A stretch of DNA of 64,000 bases from Mucidula mucida (lineage: Eukaryota > Basidiomycota > Agaricomycetes > Agaricales > Physalacriaceae): the NCBI GenBank assembly GCA_015501055.1, contig JADNYV010000063.1:1-64000 (forward strand). Direction: 5' to 3'. The notes beneath the pieces were generated by a model. It was not told the DNA's origin. It was given only the letters and a program-made list of their open reading frames with translations, and did not search any database. Position numbers and translations under genes: made by a program. Positions within the stretch are counted from its first letter, which is position 1; each line of letters opens with the position of its first letter. Below, piece by piece: positions 23,856 to 38,567 of this stretch.

Positions 23856-24697
23856 ATGCGCTTTCAGATATTCCTTGCATTTGTCGCAACTCGCGCCGCT
23901 CTCGCAGCACCTACCGTATGGCTTGCAGGAGATTCGACAATGGCTGCCACGGGGGCCAACGATGGCGACACCGCAGGTACGCTTTGCTGTTCGATTTTAG
24001 TAAACTTTTATTTACAGCGCGCGAAGGCTGGGGTGCTTACTTGACGAATTATATTAGTCTCACCGTCGTGAACGACGCAATTGGTGGTCGGTCTGCGCGC
24101 AGCTTCACTCGAGAAGGTCGCTTCACTGCAATGGCTCCTAGTGTTCAGGCTGGAGACTTTGTAATCATCGAATTCGGCCACAACGACGGCGGCAGTCTGA
24201 GTACTGATAATGGCCGGACTGATTGTGGAGTCGGTGATGCTGGATATGCGACAACATGCACCACTGTTTATAAGTGAGCACGACTTGTTAACTCGTATTT
24301 CTTCTAATCATTCTTCAGTGGTGTCACCGAAACCGTTCTTACTTACGAGGCTTATCTCGTCAATGCCGCCAAACTCTTTACAGCGAGAGGCGCCAATGTC
24401 ATCATTTCCAGTCCGACCCCCAATAACCCTTGGGAGAGCGGTACCTTCTCATATAGTCCCAGCCGCTTCACCACGTACTCTCAAGATGCTGCGACGGAGG
24501 CTGGTGGCATCTTCGTTGATCACGGTTTATATACCGCTGCGTTGTATAACAAGGCTGGCGCTACAGTCGTTGATTCTTATTACCCTAACGACCACACGCA
24601 TACGTCCCCTGCAGGAGCTAATGTTGTCGCTAGGGCGTTCATTTTGGCATTGGAGGCTACGAGCTCGGGTTTAAAGAGCTACATCACCCATGATTAG
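23856..24697 (+). CDS. Secreted rhamnogalacturonan acetylesterase (SGNH, CE12-like)
   Basis: Removes acetyl groups from the rhamnogalacturonan backbone of pectin, outside the cell. Exons are 23856-23976, 24018-24273 and 24319-24697. The first residues, [19 protein letters not shown], form a signal peptide. SGNH blocks are in order: [11 protein letters not shown] (catalytic Ser in GDS), GGRSARSF (block II Gly), [10 protein letters not shown] (GHND, block III Asn) and [14 protein letters not shown] (block V, Asp and His). Length is about 250 residues, normal for the family, and the frame is intact. Confidence 0.9.
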
Positions 24698-24862
24698 GCG
24701 TAGTAGCTACCATTTGAACGGAACGCTTAGGCACTTTATATTAAAATTGAGGAATCCTTTGAATTCGAGACAAGTGAATCACATGACGGTGACACGACGC
24801 GACGCGTTTATTCTCACGGGTCTACGCTTGCCTTTCGCTTTCATCGTTGGTTTTACCGAACG

Positions 24863-28290
<3,428 letters not shown>

Positions 28291-28540
28291 AAGTAATGAG
28301 AATTCTGTTCCTTTTCAATCTTTTTCTATTTCTATGAAGGGGGAACTTGATCTTTCTTCTGAGCTCCACGCAAGCATGTTTTACTAGACGGAGCCATCGG
28401 TCACTCTAGCCTCTGAGTACCGTGCAGATACTTCGCAGTGATACTGTTCACGCGATTATAATACGAAAGTTAAATTGTTTAGATACCAAATCAACGGTGT
28501 TGGGATATAAGGATCCCAGTATTTCCGTCAAAACTGCAGA

Positions 28541-28896
28541 ATGAATGCTAGCAGCGCACTATCTAGGCAGTTGCTGAGCAACAAGAAGACATCTCGCTCG
28601 CTTGGAAGATTATATCATCCGAACGCGTTCTTCTCCGGGGCTAATACTCTTGCTTTGACAATTCCGCGGCCGTTCAAGTATGTCTCGTCTCATATACAGC
28701 TGCATCTCGCCACCCTCGGTCGAAGGATGTCATCACCATCGTTTGATTACCCATTGCGTCCCTCCGAGCTGCTTTCATTGAGAGCGGGAGGTATGTGACG
28801 CCACTATAATGTGCTCGTCGTGCAAGAAGGGGGTGCGTTCTGCCAGGGTATCGCATGGGCGTGTCCATCCCGGCTGCATTATGTCGTTTTTCTGCG
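28541..28896 (+). CDS. Possible small spliced gene, partial model
   Basis: Not recognised. An exon from ATG 28541 reads MNASSALSRQLLSNKKTSRS onward and ends SLRAGG. A GT..AG intron (28791-28846) joins it in phase to YRMGVSIPAALCRFSA, and a donor-like GTAAGT follows at 28897. I could not find a credible third exon, so the gene may be truncated or mis-modelled. It lies 250 bp downstream of the RecQ stop on the same strand. Confidence 0.25.
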
Positions 28897-29609
28897 GTAA
28901 GTTGTGGGGAGACGAAGGGCCGCCTAGGACGTGGGGTACTCTCCGGAAGGGTGCGTTTTTGGATTTGCTATTTGGATGGTCAATGTTAAGAATGCTAGTG
29001 TGTTGAAGTATAAGGCAGACGGCGTGTTATCTTTGGACGGGGAGGAATGATCGTTATGGACTAACGCCGTTGGTGTAGCGATACTAGATGGATGTCACGG
29101 TATGAAGGTTTGAGTTTTGGAGTGCGAGATTGAGACTGAAGGTGAACGATGGGTTGAGTGGGGTTAATTTGAAGAGCTCTCAATACGACGAGAAGGTGAA
29201 GCTTTGGGTGAGTCATACGCAGATCATTGTGGTGCAGACGTCATTGCGCCACACTAACAGTCTAGAACGCCGTCATACTTTGATTTATACGGACACTCCC
29301 ATCAGAATCTGTACCGTAGGAAGATCCTCGTTTGCGTCAAGCCCTTTCAACTTATAGACGTACGATAGCATTTCGAGATAGTAAAAACAAATCCAGACTA
29401 GTAGTAGTAGCATAGTATCATCATGAGCGTACAACAACAAGGAAAGCAATCGATCAAACCAACAAAGCAACAAAGCAAAAGCAAAGCATGACGTATTCAA
29501 AGCAAAGGATTGGACAGATAACAAAGATAGCACGGAAGAAAAACGTTTTTAAACCCGAAAACGAAGTGAAATTGAAATTGAAATTCATTAAGTATGGCAA
29601 TCGCGGAAA
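28897..29609. other. Intergenic, simple-repeat-bearing
   Basis: No gene recognised. It contains small low-complexity runs: a TAG-repeat near 29399-29410, a CAAAG-rich run near 29458-29487, and about three AAATTG units near 29569-29586. It lies downstream of the forkhead gene stop. Confidence 0.4.
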
Positions 29610-30733
29610 TCACCTGGCGCTTGAACTCGAAGGGTCCTGCAAGCGCCGCGATCGCCGGAGTCCAGACGCAGAGTCAGCGCGCTGCCCCCTACGCGTCGCC
29701 GGCCTATACTCGCTCGAGTACATGGACATATCCGAGTTATCCGAGCCCGCAGGGGATACGGGACGATTGTAAGGGCTCGCGCCTTCGGAGGAGCCGCCCC
29801 TGCGCGTGCGCTTCCCACCAGGGTTAGTGATGACGTCGAGCTCCCAGAGGCCGCCACGACCTGGCTCGGTCGCGGTGCGCGGAACGCGCTTGAAGAGGCA
29901 GTACGAGGAGAGCGCGTGTTTGAGGGTTTCCTGCAACGAGGTAAGTAAGTGACAAATTGTGAAAGTGTTTTGTGAAGAGAAACTTACCCCGAGCTCTTTC
30001 TGTTCTTTCGTACCCTCAAAGTATGGGAAGCGCTCGGTGAGCATGTCGCGTATTTCCGCCGAGGATGCACGTTGACGCGGGTGGCTGGCGATGGCTACGG
30101 ACGCCAGCTGCATCATGGTGTAGGGCGGGCGTTCGGTGGGGTCCCTTCCGTTCTGGAGCGAGTTCAAGTGAACGGGGAGAGTGAGAGGGAGGCCACGGAG
30201 ATAGTCCTGCTGCCGAAGATACGTCTCCACATTGAGAGAACTACTAAAGTTTTGGTGCTCAACCTGATGATGGCTAAGCGGGTACGCCGCGTGGTCTGGC
30301 GACTCGCGCTTCACATCGAATGGAGGTGGGGGGATGTGAGCAGGGTGACTCGGGCCGTATTCACCGTATGGGTGCGTGATAGGCGCCGGCATCAGTATCA
30401 TATGATCTTGATTGGATGTATAGGCGCCAGCAGGGCCTGGGAAAGGCTGCGTATGTTGACGATGATCATCTTGATTGGACGCATAAGCGCCGGCTGGGCC
30501 TGGGAAGGGCTGCGGACGTAAAGGTGAGGTAAGGCAAGGGAAGAGACAGTAAGCGCCTTTACCTGCTCGTGTTGCATGCGTGGAACGTGGGCGTATGGGT
30601 GGCTTAGAGACAGTCCGGAGGAGGAGGTTATGTCCTGATCCAGAATCTCGTCTGGATGAGCATACGAGAGCGGGATGGGCAGGACTCCGGGTGGGGTGTG
30701 GAAGCCGGGATAGCCGTGGAGACGGGGGTACAT
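29610..30733 (-). CDS. Forkhead (FOX) domain transcription factor
   Basis: Nuclear DNA-binding regulator. The start is taken at ATG 30733 (MYPRLHGYPGFHTPPGVLPI), because a TATA box sits at 30956-30964, so an ATG at 30979 would lie upstream of transcription. Three exons are joined by introns of about 52 and 57 bp. The N-terminal half is Pro/His/Tyr-rich and carries a two-copy peptide repeat (PFPGPAGAYASNQD and PFPGPAGAYTSNQD). The forkhead domain runs from ERPPYTMMQLASVAIASHPR through SSAEIRDMLTERFPYFE to LKHALSSYCLFKRVPR and GRGGLWELD. The recognition helix reads ETLKHALSS where most FOX proteins have NSIRHNLS. The C-terminus is Ser/Arg-rich and ends at 29610. Confidence 0.85.
30408..30515. 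repeat. Two-copy 63-bp in-frame repeat inside the forkhead gene
   Basis: Two near-identical segments start at about 30408 and 30471, each encoding PFPGPAGAY(A/T)SNQD on the minus strand. The period is a multiple of three, so copy number could change without a frameshift. Confidence 0.6.
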
Positions 30734-30955
30734 GGCTGCAGTGCATGGGACAGCGAGGGTTGGGGTGGGGGGATAAGGATGGCGATGGGAGGAGGAGAGA
30801 GCTTGGATGTCAGTAGAGGATGTATGACAAGTGGTATGAGGACAGACCTTTGCGATGGCTTGAGATGAAAAGTTTGAGGTTTGGGGCGAAAGTGGGCGAG
30901 GGCAGGAGACGAGAAGCTTTCGTCGATGGCGAGAAGCATCGACCTCCTTGGAACA

Positions 30956-30964
30956 CTTTATATA
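30956..30964 (-). promoter_or_regulatory. TATA box of the forkhead gene
   Basis: TATATAAAG reads on the minus strand about 225 bp upstream of the proposed start codon. The leader between them contains a possible 5'UTR intron with GT..AG ends. Confidence 0.4.
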
Positions 30965-31999
30965 GTCTTGATCGCTCATGGGAGACGTACTATACAAGGT
31001 TAATCCCTCGATTGACATTCCCATTAAGTCGCCGACAACTGGGTCTTTCGTGTGAAGTCGGAAAGACATACTATGTAGAGCTAAAAACTCATCAACACGA
31101 GGCAAACTTGCCGAAGATGGAAGGCGCTGTTGTGTATGCTTGTGGCAAGTGGGGAATCGCCGAGATGCCGAAGGAGGTTATAGCTATATATGGGCGAGTG
31201 TGGGGATGGGTTCATGTTGGCAGAGGATTGAATTTGTGGATCCTTGGCCACACAAGGGGTAGGAAGAATAGAAGATATGGGAGTTACCTCACGGAAGCGA
31301 AATCTTATGACCCTAAGAAGTGCCCGACTCACGAGATTCGAAGACCATGGACCTCTGGGCAGCCTAGGTGCCGTCAAGAGTGTCGTCGACAGGTTTAGTC
31401 AGCCTACAGATGTGAGATGGAATCGAACTATTGTCACAGAGATGGGGTTACCGTCTGAGACCGTTGATGTACAGGTAGAAAATGCAATGTCCAAAACGGC
31501 GAGCACTGTTCAGGATGTCAAGTTGAGCTGCTCTGGGTCGTCGAGGCCTCAGCGTTGATGATTTGAGGGCTCGTTGAAGGATCTGACGTTGCTACGTACT
31601 CTTGCCGTTCGTTCAGGATAGAACACGTCCCGTCTTAGACAAAGCACGCAAAAGTTGAATGTGATTCACACAGAGAAGGGCACAAGTTCTTCATTGTATG
31701 CCAACGTATATACGCGTAAATACAGAGAGAAATGACACTGCTCCACGCGTATCGTCACGGTTGTCGAAGGATTACATCTTGACAGTGCAAGAGGTAAACA
31801 AGCGTTATTTTTCAGGGAGCGGGACACAGCCACCGCGTGTCACAAGCCCTGCCCTAAAGAGCGGCGCCAAGCTATATAACCAATCGATGGGCTTCCGCTG
31901 CTCCTTGGAAACCCCCGTGTGGGCGACCCCAGCGCCAGGTGAGCTCGCCGCTGTCGTCGACGATGAGCTACGACTGATGTTTTTCTTTTCTTTCAAAGA
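30965..31999. other. Gene-poor stretch upstream of the forkhead gene
   Basis: No supported gene. A TATA-like TATATAA at about 31872 is followed by ATG 31889, which could start a tiny spliced frame running into the Cys/His/Pro-coding minisatellite and ending near 32166. Evidence is too weak to call it a gene. Confidence 0.3.
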
Positions 32000-32019
32000 T
32001 GCGCTGTTCGTTTGTGCTA

Positions 32020-32200
32020 GAGATGCACACCCGTCCGTGCCAGCGATGCACACAGAACCCCCGCGCCCGATGCGCTCTGAGAACGACCTCGACCCGTGCC
32101 CACGATGCACACCCCCGAACCGTGCCGCCCATGCACACCCTGAACTGTGCCCACCACGCACACCCTGACCCGTGCCGACCATGCACGCACCCCGACGTAC
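32020..32200. repeat. Degenerate minisatellite, unit about 25 bp
   Basis: The core ATGCACACCC followed by CCGTGCC recurs at about 32023, 32047, 32105, 32131, 32156 (as ACGCACAC) and 32181, with spacing of 24-26 bp apart from one double-length gap. The array is C-rich on the plus strand and is open in several frames, giving Cys/His/Pro-rich translations. Units differ by several bases, so the array is not freshly expanded. Confidence 0.6.
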
Positions 32201-33530
32201 ACGCCCTTCGCGGCACCGCGCCGAATCAGATCACCGCATGCCACTCATGCAGCCCCGCATACGGCCGCTATGCGCACGCACCCGCGCCGACCACCCACGG
32301 ATGGTTTGGCGGTTGTCTTTGTTGACAATTAGATCATTCCGTATGATGTCGAAGATCCCGAAGATCACGACAACAGTGCGTCTTTTCATTCTTCCTTTGT
32401 ATCGTCTAATGGCTTTTCAGGAAAGCCTTTTTAGCTTATCCACCCACCGGAGACTGAAGAGCCCGAGTACGTCCTTTACATGCTTTCTTCGTGCCACTGC
32501 TCAGACCTTTTCCTTAGGGCAAGCGGCAGTCCGCAGCCTTTGAACTCCTCATCTTGTATCAAGATGAGCAACAGAAAGACCGAACACCGACGTTTGGATC
32601 CCAGTTGCCCTGAACTTTACCGTTCAGGAGGTACCACTGTGTTCGTTGTCTCTTTTCTTGTGCCTTCATCCGCTTACAATGTTACGCAGTATGCAGTGAG
32701 TTTTATACAAATCAATTACCCCAGGCCATCCTTTGGGTCTTTCGACGGGCAAGCGAGTCGAAAGGTCCTTTTTTTGTATCCCGTTCGTAGATTGTCGTTT
32801 TGTATCGTCAAGATTACAGAATGAATAACGTCTTTGGATACAATTGCGCGTGCGTTCAAGTTGCTCAGCGTTCTTCCGGACACTTGCGATGCTAGTTGAT
32901 CCTCGATGACTCATTCTGTTGGGTACTAGCTCACCGTTTGGGCGCCGCTGATTACAGTTTGGGCAATGATAATGCCATTCATGTCACGGACGACGACTCC
33001 TACTAGATGGTGGACAGCAAGGACAATAACCGCGCAGGCCCAGCGACGTATTCAAGGCTGCGTAGAGGGACAATTGGACCATTTGAGGGCGGCGATGAGG
33101 AAGCAACTACTTAGCACGGTCCACAACGGACGAGGACATGAACCAGCCACTGTGGATCGTGGGCGTCGAGTATCGCGCCGTATGCGTCAAGAGTGCCACA
33201 TCCGGGGCGTAAACGGATTCGGTGAATTAAGTATAAATCTTGCACTCCGACTCGTCTGCGCTGAGACCAAGGTCAAAGATACGCCTCGACAACTGTTGTC
33301 TGTTGTCGACTGTTGTACGCGTGTTCATGCGTCTCAGCAAGGCGAATGCTACTTGGCATCTAACATCAGCGACATCCTATTCTACTTCATGATGCATGTC
33401 ACACTGCTTTCAACCCGCGATCTCATCGTCTGAGAACCCGACGCGTCGAACAGTAGGTGAATTCTACAACCGTACTCAATGCACGTTTACACTCCAATAT
33501 CTTCAGGGATGGGCAACCGCAATCGAATTG
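32201..33530. other. Gene-poor stretch with possible gene remnants
   Basis: Fragments such as PYDVEDPEDHDN at about 32338 and GKRQSAAFELLILYQDEQQK at about 32519, with intron-like borders, may be exons of a small or decayed plus-strand gene. I could not join them into one frame or assign a family. Confidence 0.3.
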
Positions 33531-33549
33531 TATGAGTCTTGTATGGCGT

Positions 33550-34260
33550 GTGCGCTTCAGCATGGACAACGGGTGGCTGTCCCCGAAGAAGAAGAGATCG
33601 TGAGGTGCGGATCCATACGTTGAAGCTCGAGGCGATTTGTTCAAGAGGACATGGTGCCTCAATACAATGACTTTGTTTGTTTTGGACCAACGAAATGGTT
33701 GACAAGAGGTCACAATTCCGTTCCTTTTGATGTGTGTCAAATTGAAGCCCGAGGACGTGTAGGATTGATGAGGAAATTGCATGCTCAAGAAATTCTGAGA
33801 CTCGAGGCGAGGCGACTTGTCTTATCGGAACAGCGCCTCGTATTATTCCTAGCTTGATCAAGGCTGTGTGCCGTACTGCCCGACTTCTGCGTACTGACTT
33901 CAGGAAATGAGAAGGAGAGACGAGGTCACCTGTCCTACCGGAACGCTCTCCACATACATTGCATCTGTTCATCTCGCATCTCAAGGTGACTAGGCCGAGG
34001 TCGTAGTTGTGATGGGAGCGACTGACGGATAGTATGGCGCGTGGATTGTAGTGTACGCTGTAGTGCCGACATGGACAATGGGTGATCTCCGAAGAAAAAA
34101 AGAGCGCAGTGAACAATGCCTAAGTAAATAAAAGAGAGTTCGTGGCGACTTGTCCCAGAGGATATGGCACCATCTGTAATGTTCGCATTTGCGTTGTTTT
34201 TGCGTTGATACAGATGACAAGAGATCAGGTTTGCTTTTGGAATCGATTCTCGAAGTTGGT
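33550..34260. repeat. Old direct repeat, two diverged copies of about 200 bp
   Basis: Copy 1 (about 33560-33760) and copy 2 (about 34065-34255) share, in order, CATGGACAA(C/T)GGGTG, CCGAAGAA, a block GGCGA(C/T)TTGT..(A)AGAGGA(C/T)ATGG, and a segment ending TGACAAGAG(G/A)TCA. By eye they are roughly 60-70 percent identical with indels. No terminal repeats or coding capacity are evident. Confidence 0.4.
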
Positions 34261-36276
34261 CCGGCACCACGATGATGTGAAGTGGCTGTTAGTGCTACAG
34301 CTCATGTGTTCCGTGAAGTCTCTTCTCTTCTTTTCGTAGGCTTAGTGTCTAGCGATATACAAATCTGTTGGGGAATGCGGTTCCACGAAGTGCGATTAGC
34401 GAATGAGCTATACAACGTTCAACACTCGTACCTACTTTGTGCCAGTCTTTTCCGAGATAATCAACCGCAGCACAAGTTGTCGACATTACTTCTTTGGCGC
34501 CTTTGGACCATGACCGCATCCCAGAGAAGTACGGTGGAACTATGGATAAAGGAATGTTTTCGGAACAAGTCTGAATTAATTATGCGAGAACACTGTTTGG
34601 TACGGTTCGAACTACACAGGTCGAGTCCTGAGATATCAATTATCTGCATCGATATCCCTTTGCTGCTGTGGCGGCGGCTCATTTACGCGCGTGCATGGGT
34701 GGATCATTCCATACAGATGGAATATCCATGGCGCGTCGTACTAGCTACAGTGCTGCCGTCGGCCCGTGAGCCCATCCACTTTCTTGTGTTACTATCCCTG
34801 GGTAGGTAATACAAAAAATCTACTCGGGCGTGAATAGAGGTGGATCTTGAAGGCTAAAAATCATCGGATACACCGGATGTTGTTAAAGACCTTCTATTCT
34901 CTTGAGTGAAGCCTTTGGTTGGGGGAGAAGGAGCTGCTCTTGCAGTAGCAAAGCGATACCGGTGCGACGAGGTCGAAAGGTAGGATTTACAAAACCTTTG
35001 CCGTCGTTGCCGAGGCGTGCGGAACCTTCGGTTGTCAAGCAGCAAGCATGCGATCTATACGTCTAGCGTCGGAGAATGAAGAACGGCATCGTGGGACATC
35101 GCCCTCTGTCACGCTCCCGCTCCCTCTTTCACAATGACAACCCCAACATCCTATACCACCAGGGCAACGAGTCGAGGATCACCTATGAGCTTGATAGCAC
35201 ACTCTCAAAAATTCTTGTAATTTATAGGGCTCAGTGCAGGCTGATACTTGATTTGTGTGATTTTGAGTATTGTTTGAGGTATTTCAGTGTAGCAAGCTCA
35301 TTTTTCTGCGCCGAAAAAAAACCCACAGTCAATTCAATGCTAGAATTCAATATCCCGAAGGTTATAATGGGCAGAAAGTAGCGAGGAAGATGTGCAGACC
35401 CGATTTTGTAAAGCCTACCCGTTTTGTATTACCTACCCAGGGATAGTATCTAGTGAGTGGGATGAGTCACCGGAACATGCCCGTGGGATAGTTCTTTGTC
35501 AGCAGTTACCTATACCCGCGTTTTTTCATTTCTTCATCTTGCCAAGCTCCGCCATGGTGCCCCAAAATCGATTATTTTCCCTCCTCCATACGAATCGCCT
35601 TGTGTATCACGTCCCACAGACCAAGTCAAGGTCACTGTTATTCCCAAGCAGGCACCTGTTACGTCCGTGGAAGATGAATGTTGTGCGACGGCTTCGCTGC
35701 TGGGCTCCGTTTTGGAGTCTCGGTAGACGAACGAAGGCGTCGCGTTCGCCGTCTGTATAGAGTTGAGTGGCGCCTAACGCTTGTGTTATTACTGTGGCTT
35801 CGCTCTTAGTTTTAAGACATACATGCTTGACCTCCCGAATACATACTTTTTCTGAACGCCTGCGAATTTAAGAAATGGGGACAATCCGAAAGAAGGGCAC
35901 AGTATCTCTTGGCCTCCGGATAATAGCTCTGCGTAGCTCTCATGTAGCCGGGTTTTTGGTCCTGTTCGCCAATTGCGCAGACGTTCACAAGCGCTCATGT
36001 CCATTTATCCCCACCTGAGTGGATGGCGTGATACATGTGTGGGTTTTTGTTTTATTCGGCCGCCTTTTCTCTCACAGTTTGATGTTTTCAGCGCAGACGG
36101 CTCGGCGACTCTTCATGCGGCAATTGAGCAGCAGACGTCTCGTGACGGTGTTTTGATCCTTGTCATCTGACAGAACGTTGGATGGTGAGTAAATACGCTC
36201 TTATCTTTCCTTTTCCTTCCCACTGAGGACTGCTTATAATCAAGCTCGTGTAACTCAACATGTCCGACCTCCAATA
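34261..36276. other. Gene-poor stretch upstream of glyoxal oxidase
   Basis: Two kb without a recognisable gene. An open frame at about 35496-35726 (containing KSIIFPPPYESPCVSRPTDQ) is the most protein-like piece but has no family match that I know. The last 100 bp should be the promoter and leader of the glyoxal oxidase gene. Confidence 0.35.
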
Positions 36277-38369
36277 ATGTTGTCTCTTCTCTTATCAATC
36301 TTCGCGGCAGTCTACAGTGCTTCTGCCGCGTCCGATTCTCTTGGCTGGCACTTTGTACAGAATGGTACTACCGGTATAATAGCTCTCGAGGCAATCGTAG
36401 TCTCCCCGACGCTCGCACTCATGTTCGCCCGGGCGGGGAACGACCCTCTGCAAATTAATGGACATCCTGCCTGGGGTGCTCTCTGGAACTTTGAGACGAA
36501 TACAGCGAGCCCACTCGATGTCATCACAAATTCGTTCTGTGCTTCTGGATCATTCCTCAGTAATGGTACTATGGCGAGTACACTTTCTCACACTTTTGCG
36601 GAATGATACTCACTCAATGTCTTCAGGTCAGTGTCGGTGGTAATCCAGTTGAGAACACCGATACCGTGCCTGATAAAGTGGGCATGATGGGTATTCGTAT
36701 CTTCGAGCCTTGCTTGGATGCTTCTGGTACCGACTGTACATTATTCGAGGATCCTGACACTCTTCACCTGGCCGAGCAACGTTGGTATCCTGCTAGCGTC
36801 AGGATATTCGACGGATCTTTGGTGAGAGCATAGGATCATTTTATTATTTTTACTTCAATATGTTGTAGTTCATCGTGGGTGGCTCCCATAACCTCACCCT
36901 GTTTTACAACTTTGATCCCGCCAACACCTTTGAATTCTTTCCTCCCAAGGATGGCGGCGTACCTCGCCAATCGGCTTTCTTGAAGCGATCCCTTCCGAGC
37001 AATATGTTCCCTAGGTTTGCATCGTTAGCGCGCTCAAGGTATTCCGTTAACTCGAACTCTACTATGTATAGGGTTCTCGCACTGCCAGACGGCAAAGTCT
37101 TCATCGGCGCCAACAACCAAACCGTGATCTACGATATCGAGACCAACACCGAAACCCCACTTCCCGACATCCCAAATGGCGTGCGGATTACCAACCCCAT
37201 GGACGGGACCGCGACCCTCCTGCCGCTTTCGCCCCCGGATTATATTCCCGAGGTGTTGGTTTGTGGCGGTTCGGCCACGGACGATCGTATACCATCGTTC
37301 AACCTTTCCTCGCAAACACCGGCATCTAGCCAGTGCAGCCGTATGGTGCTTACGCCCGAAGGCATCGCCCGCGGATGGGAGGTCGAACATATGTTAGAAC
37401 CGCGGATGATGCCCGAGATGCTCTTACTGCCCAATGGGCAGGTCCTCATCACGAATGGGGCAGCGACTGGGTATGCTGCTATAGCCAGTGTCGCCGATCC
37501 AGTCGGTGAGTCGAATGCTGATAATCCTGTGTAAGTGTTGTCTTGTCTTGAGATTCAACTTGAAAGCTGATATGTGACTGCAGTCTTACTCCATCGCTCT
37601 ATACGCCAAGTGCGAGGGTTGGGCAGCGTATCAGCAATCTTGGGATGCCGACAACTGACATACCGAGGTTGTATCATTCTTCTGTGACGCTCACTCCTAT
37701 GGGGTACGTCTTGTCTTGTCTAGCGTTCGCGTTATTCATATATCCCTAGGAACATCTTCATCGCCGGGTCTAACGCGAACAATCTTGTCACGAATACCAG
37801 TGTCAAATTCCCTTCGTGAGCGAGCATAACCAGTCATTAGTGGCCAATCAAAACTAACACACGGACAGCGAATTCCGCGTCGAGTATCTCAATCCGCCTT
37901 ATATGACTGTCGAGCGCCCAATTCTACGCGACGTTCCTCCGCAGATAGGCTTCCACGAGAGCTTCACGATCGGTGTAGACCTACCTCCGACCTTGGAGGC
38001 GTCGACCATTCAAGGTTAGCAACCCTTTGAATTACACCTTTCCCGAATCTAATTGGGACACACAGTCGCTCTAATGGATCTGGGATTTTCGTCTCATGCA
38101 TTCCACTCCAGCTCGCGTCTGGTCTTCATGACCGCATCGCTTTCAGAGGACAGGACGACGCTCACGGTTTTGAGTCCTCCGAATAACAGGGTGTATCCTC
38201 CTGGACCTGGTACGTGTTCGTGTCGTTGACCTGCAAGTAAGTATCTCATTTCTGTTTTTTTCCAGGGTTTATTTTTGTGACGGTGGATGATGTTACGAGT
38301 ACGGGTGTTCAGGTTATGGTGGGCTCGGGAGCGTCTCCGCCAGTGCCAGATCAGGGTGTCAAATTGTAA
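36277..38369 (+). CDS. Secreted glyoxal oxidase-like copper radical oxidase (AA5_1)
   Basis: Oxidises aldehydes to acids with production of H2O2 that can feed ligninolytic peroxidases. [18 protein letters not shown] is a signal peptide. The frame is intact through about eight introns. Expected active-site features are all visible: Cys in NSFCASGSF (forms the Tyr-Cys cofactor), Tyr in EQRWYPASV, the Tyr-His pair in IPRLYHSSV and His in [12 protein letters not shown]. Kelch-like blocks ([51 protein letters not shown]) precede the C-terminal beta domain ([12 protein letters not shown] ... GFIFVTVDD). The intron at 36574-36626 has a GC donor. No WSC domains are present, so this is the short form. 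Confidence 0.9.
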
Positions 38370-38567
38370 ATAGTGTCATTTAATTTGTTGACGTATGGGT
38401 CGACGACTCGACGGTTGTTGAACTGTGTAAATTTCCTAGCGAGATGATTACCGGGTAAGTGGGTAGGTAGGTAGAAACATGTTTCTTTGCGTCTAGCAAG
38501 GATTTTCCGAAACGAATTCGGGAGGCAGACCGGCTGATTCGGTCCGAACTCTTACCACTCAGCGCCC

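Noticed and set aside
30734..30979. Upstream ATG at 30979 as the forkhead start codon
   Set aside because: A good TATA box lies just downstream of it at 30956-30964, so that ATG would be outside the transcript. ATG 30733 fits better.
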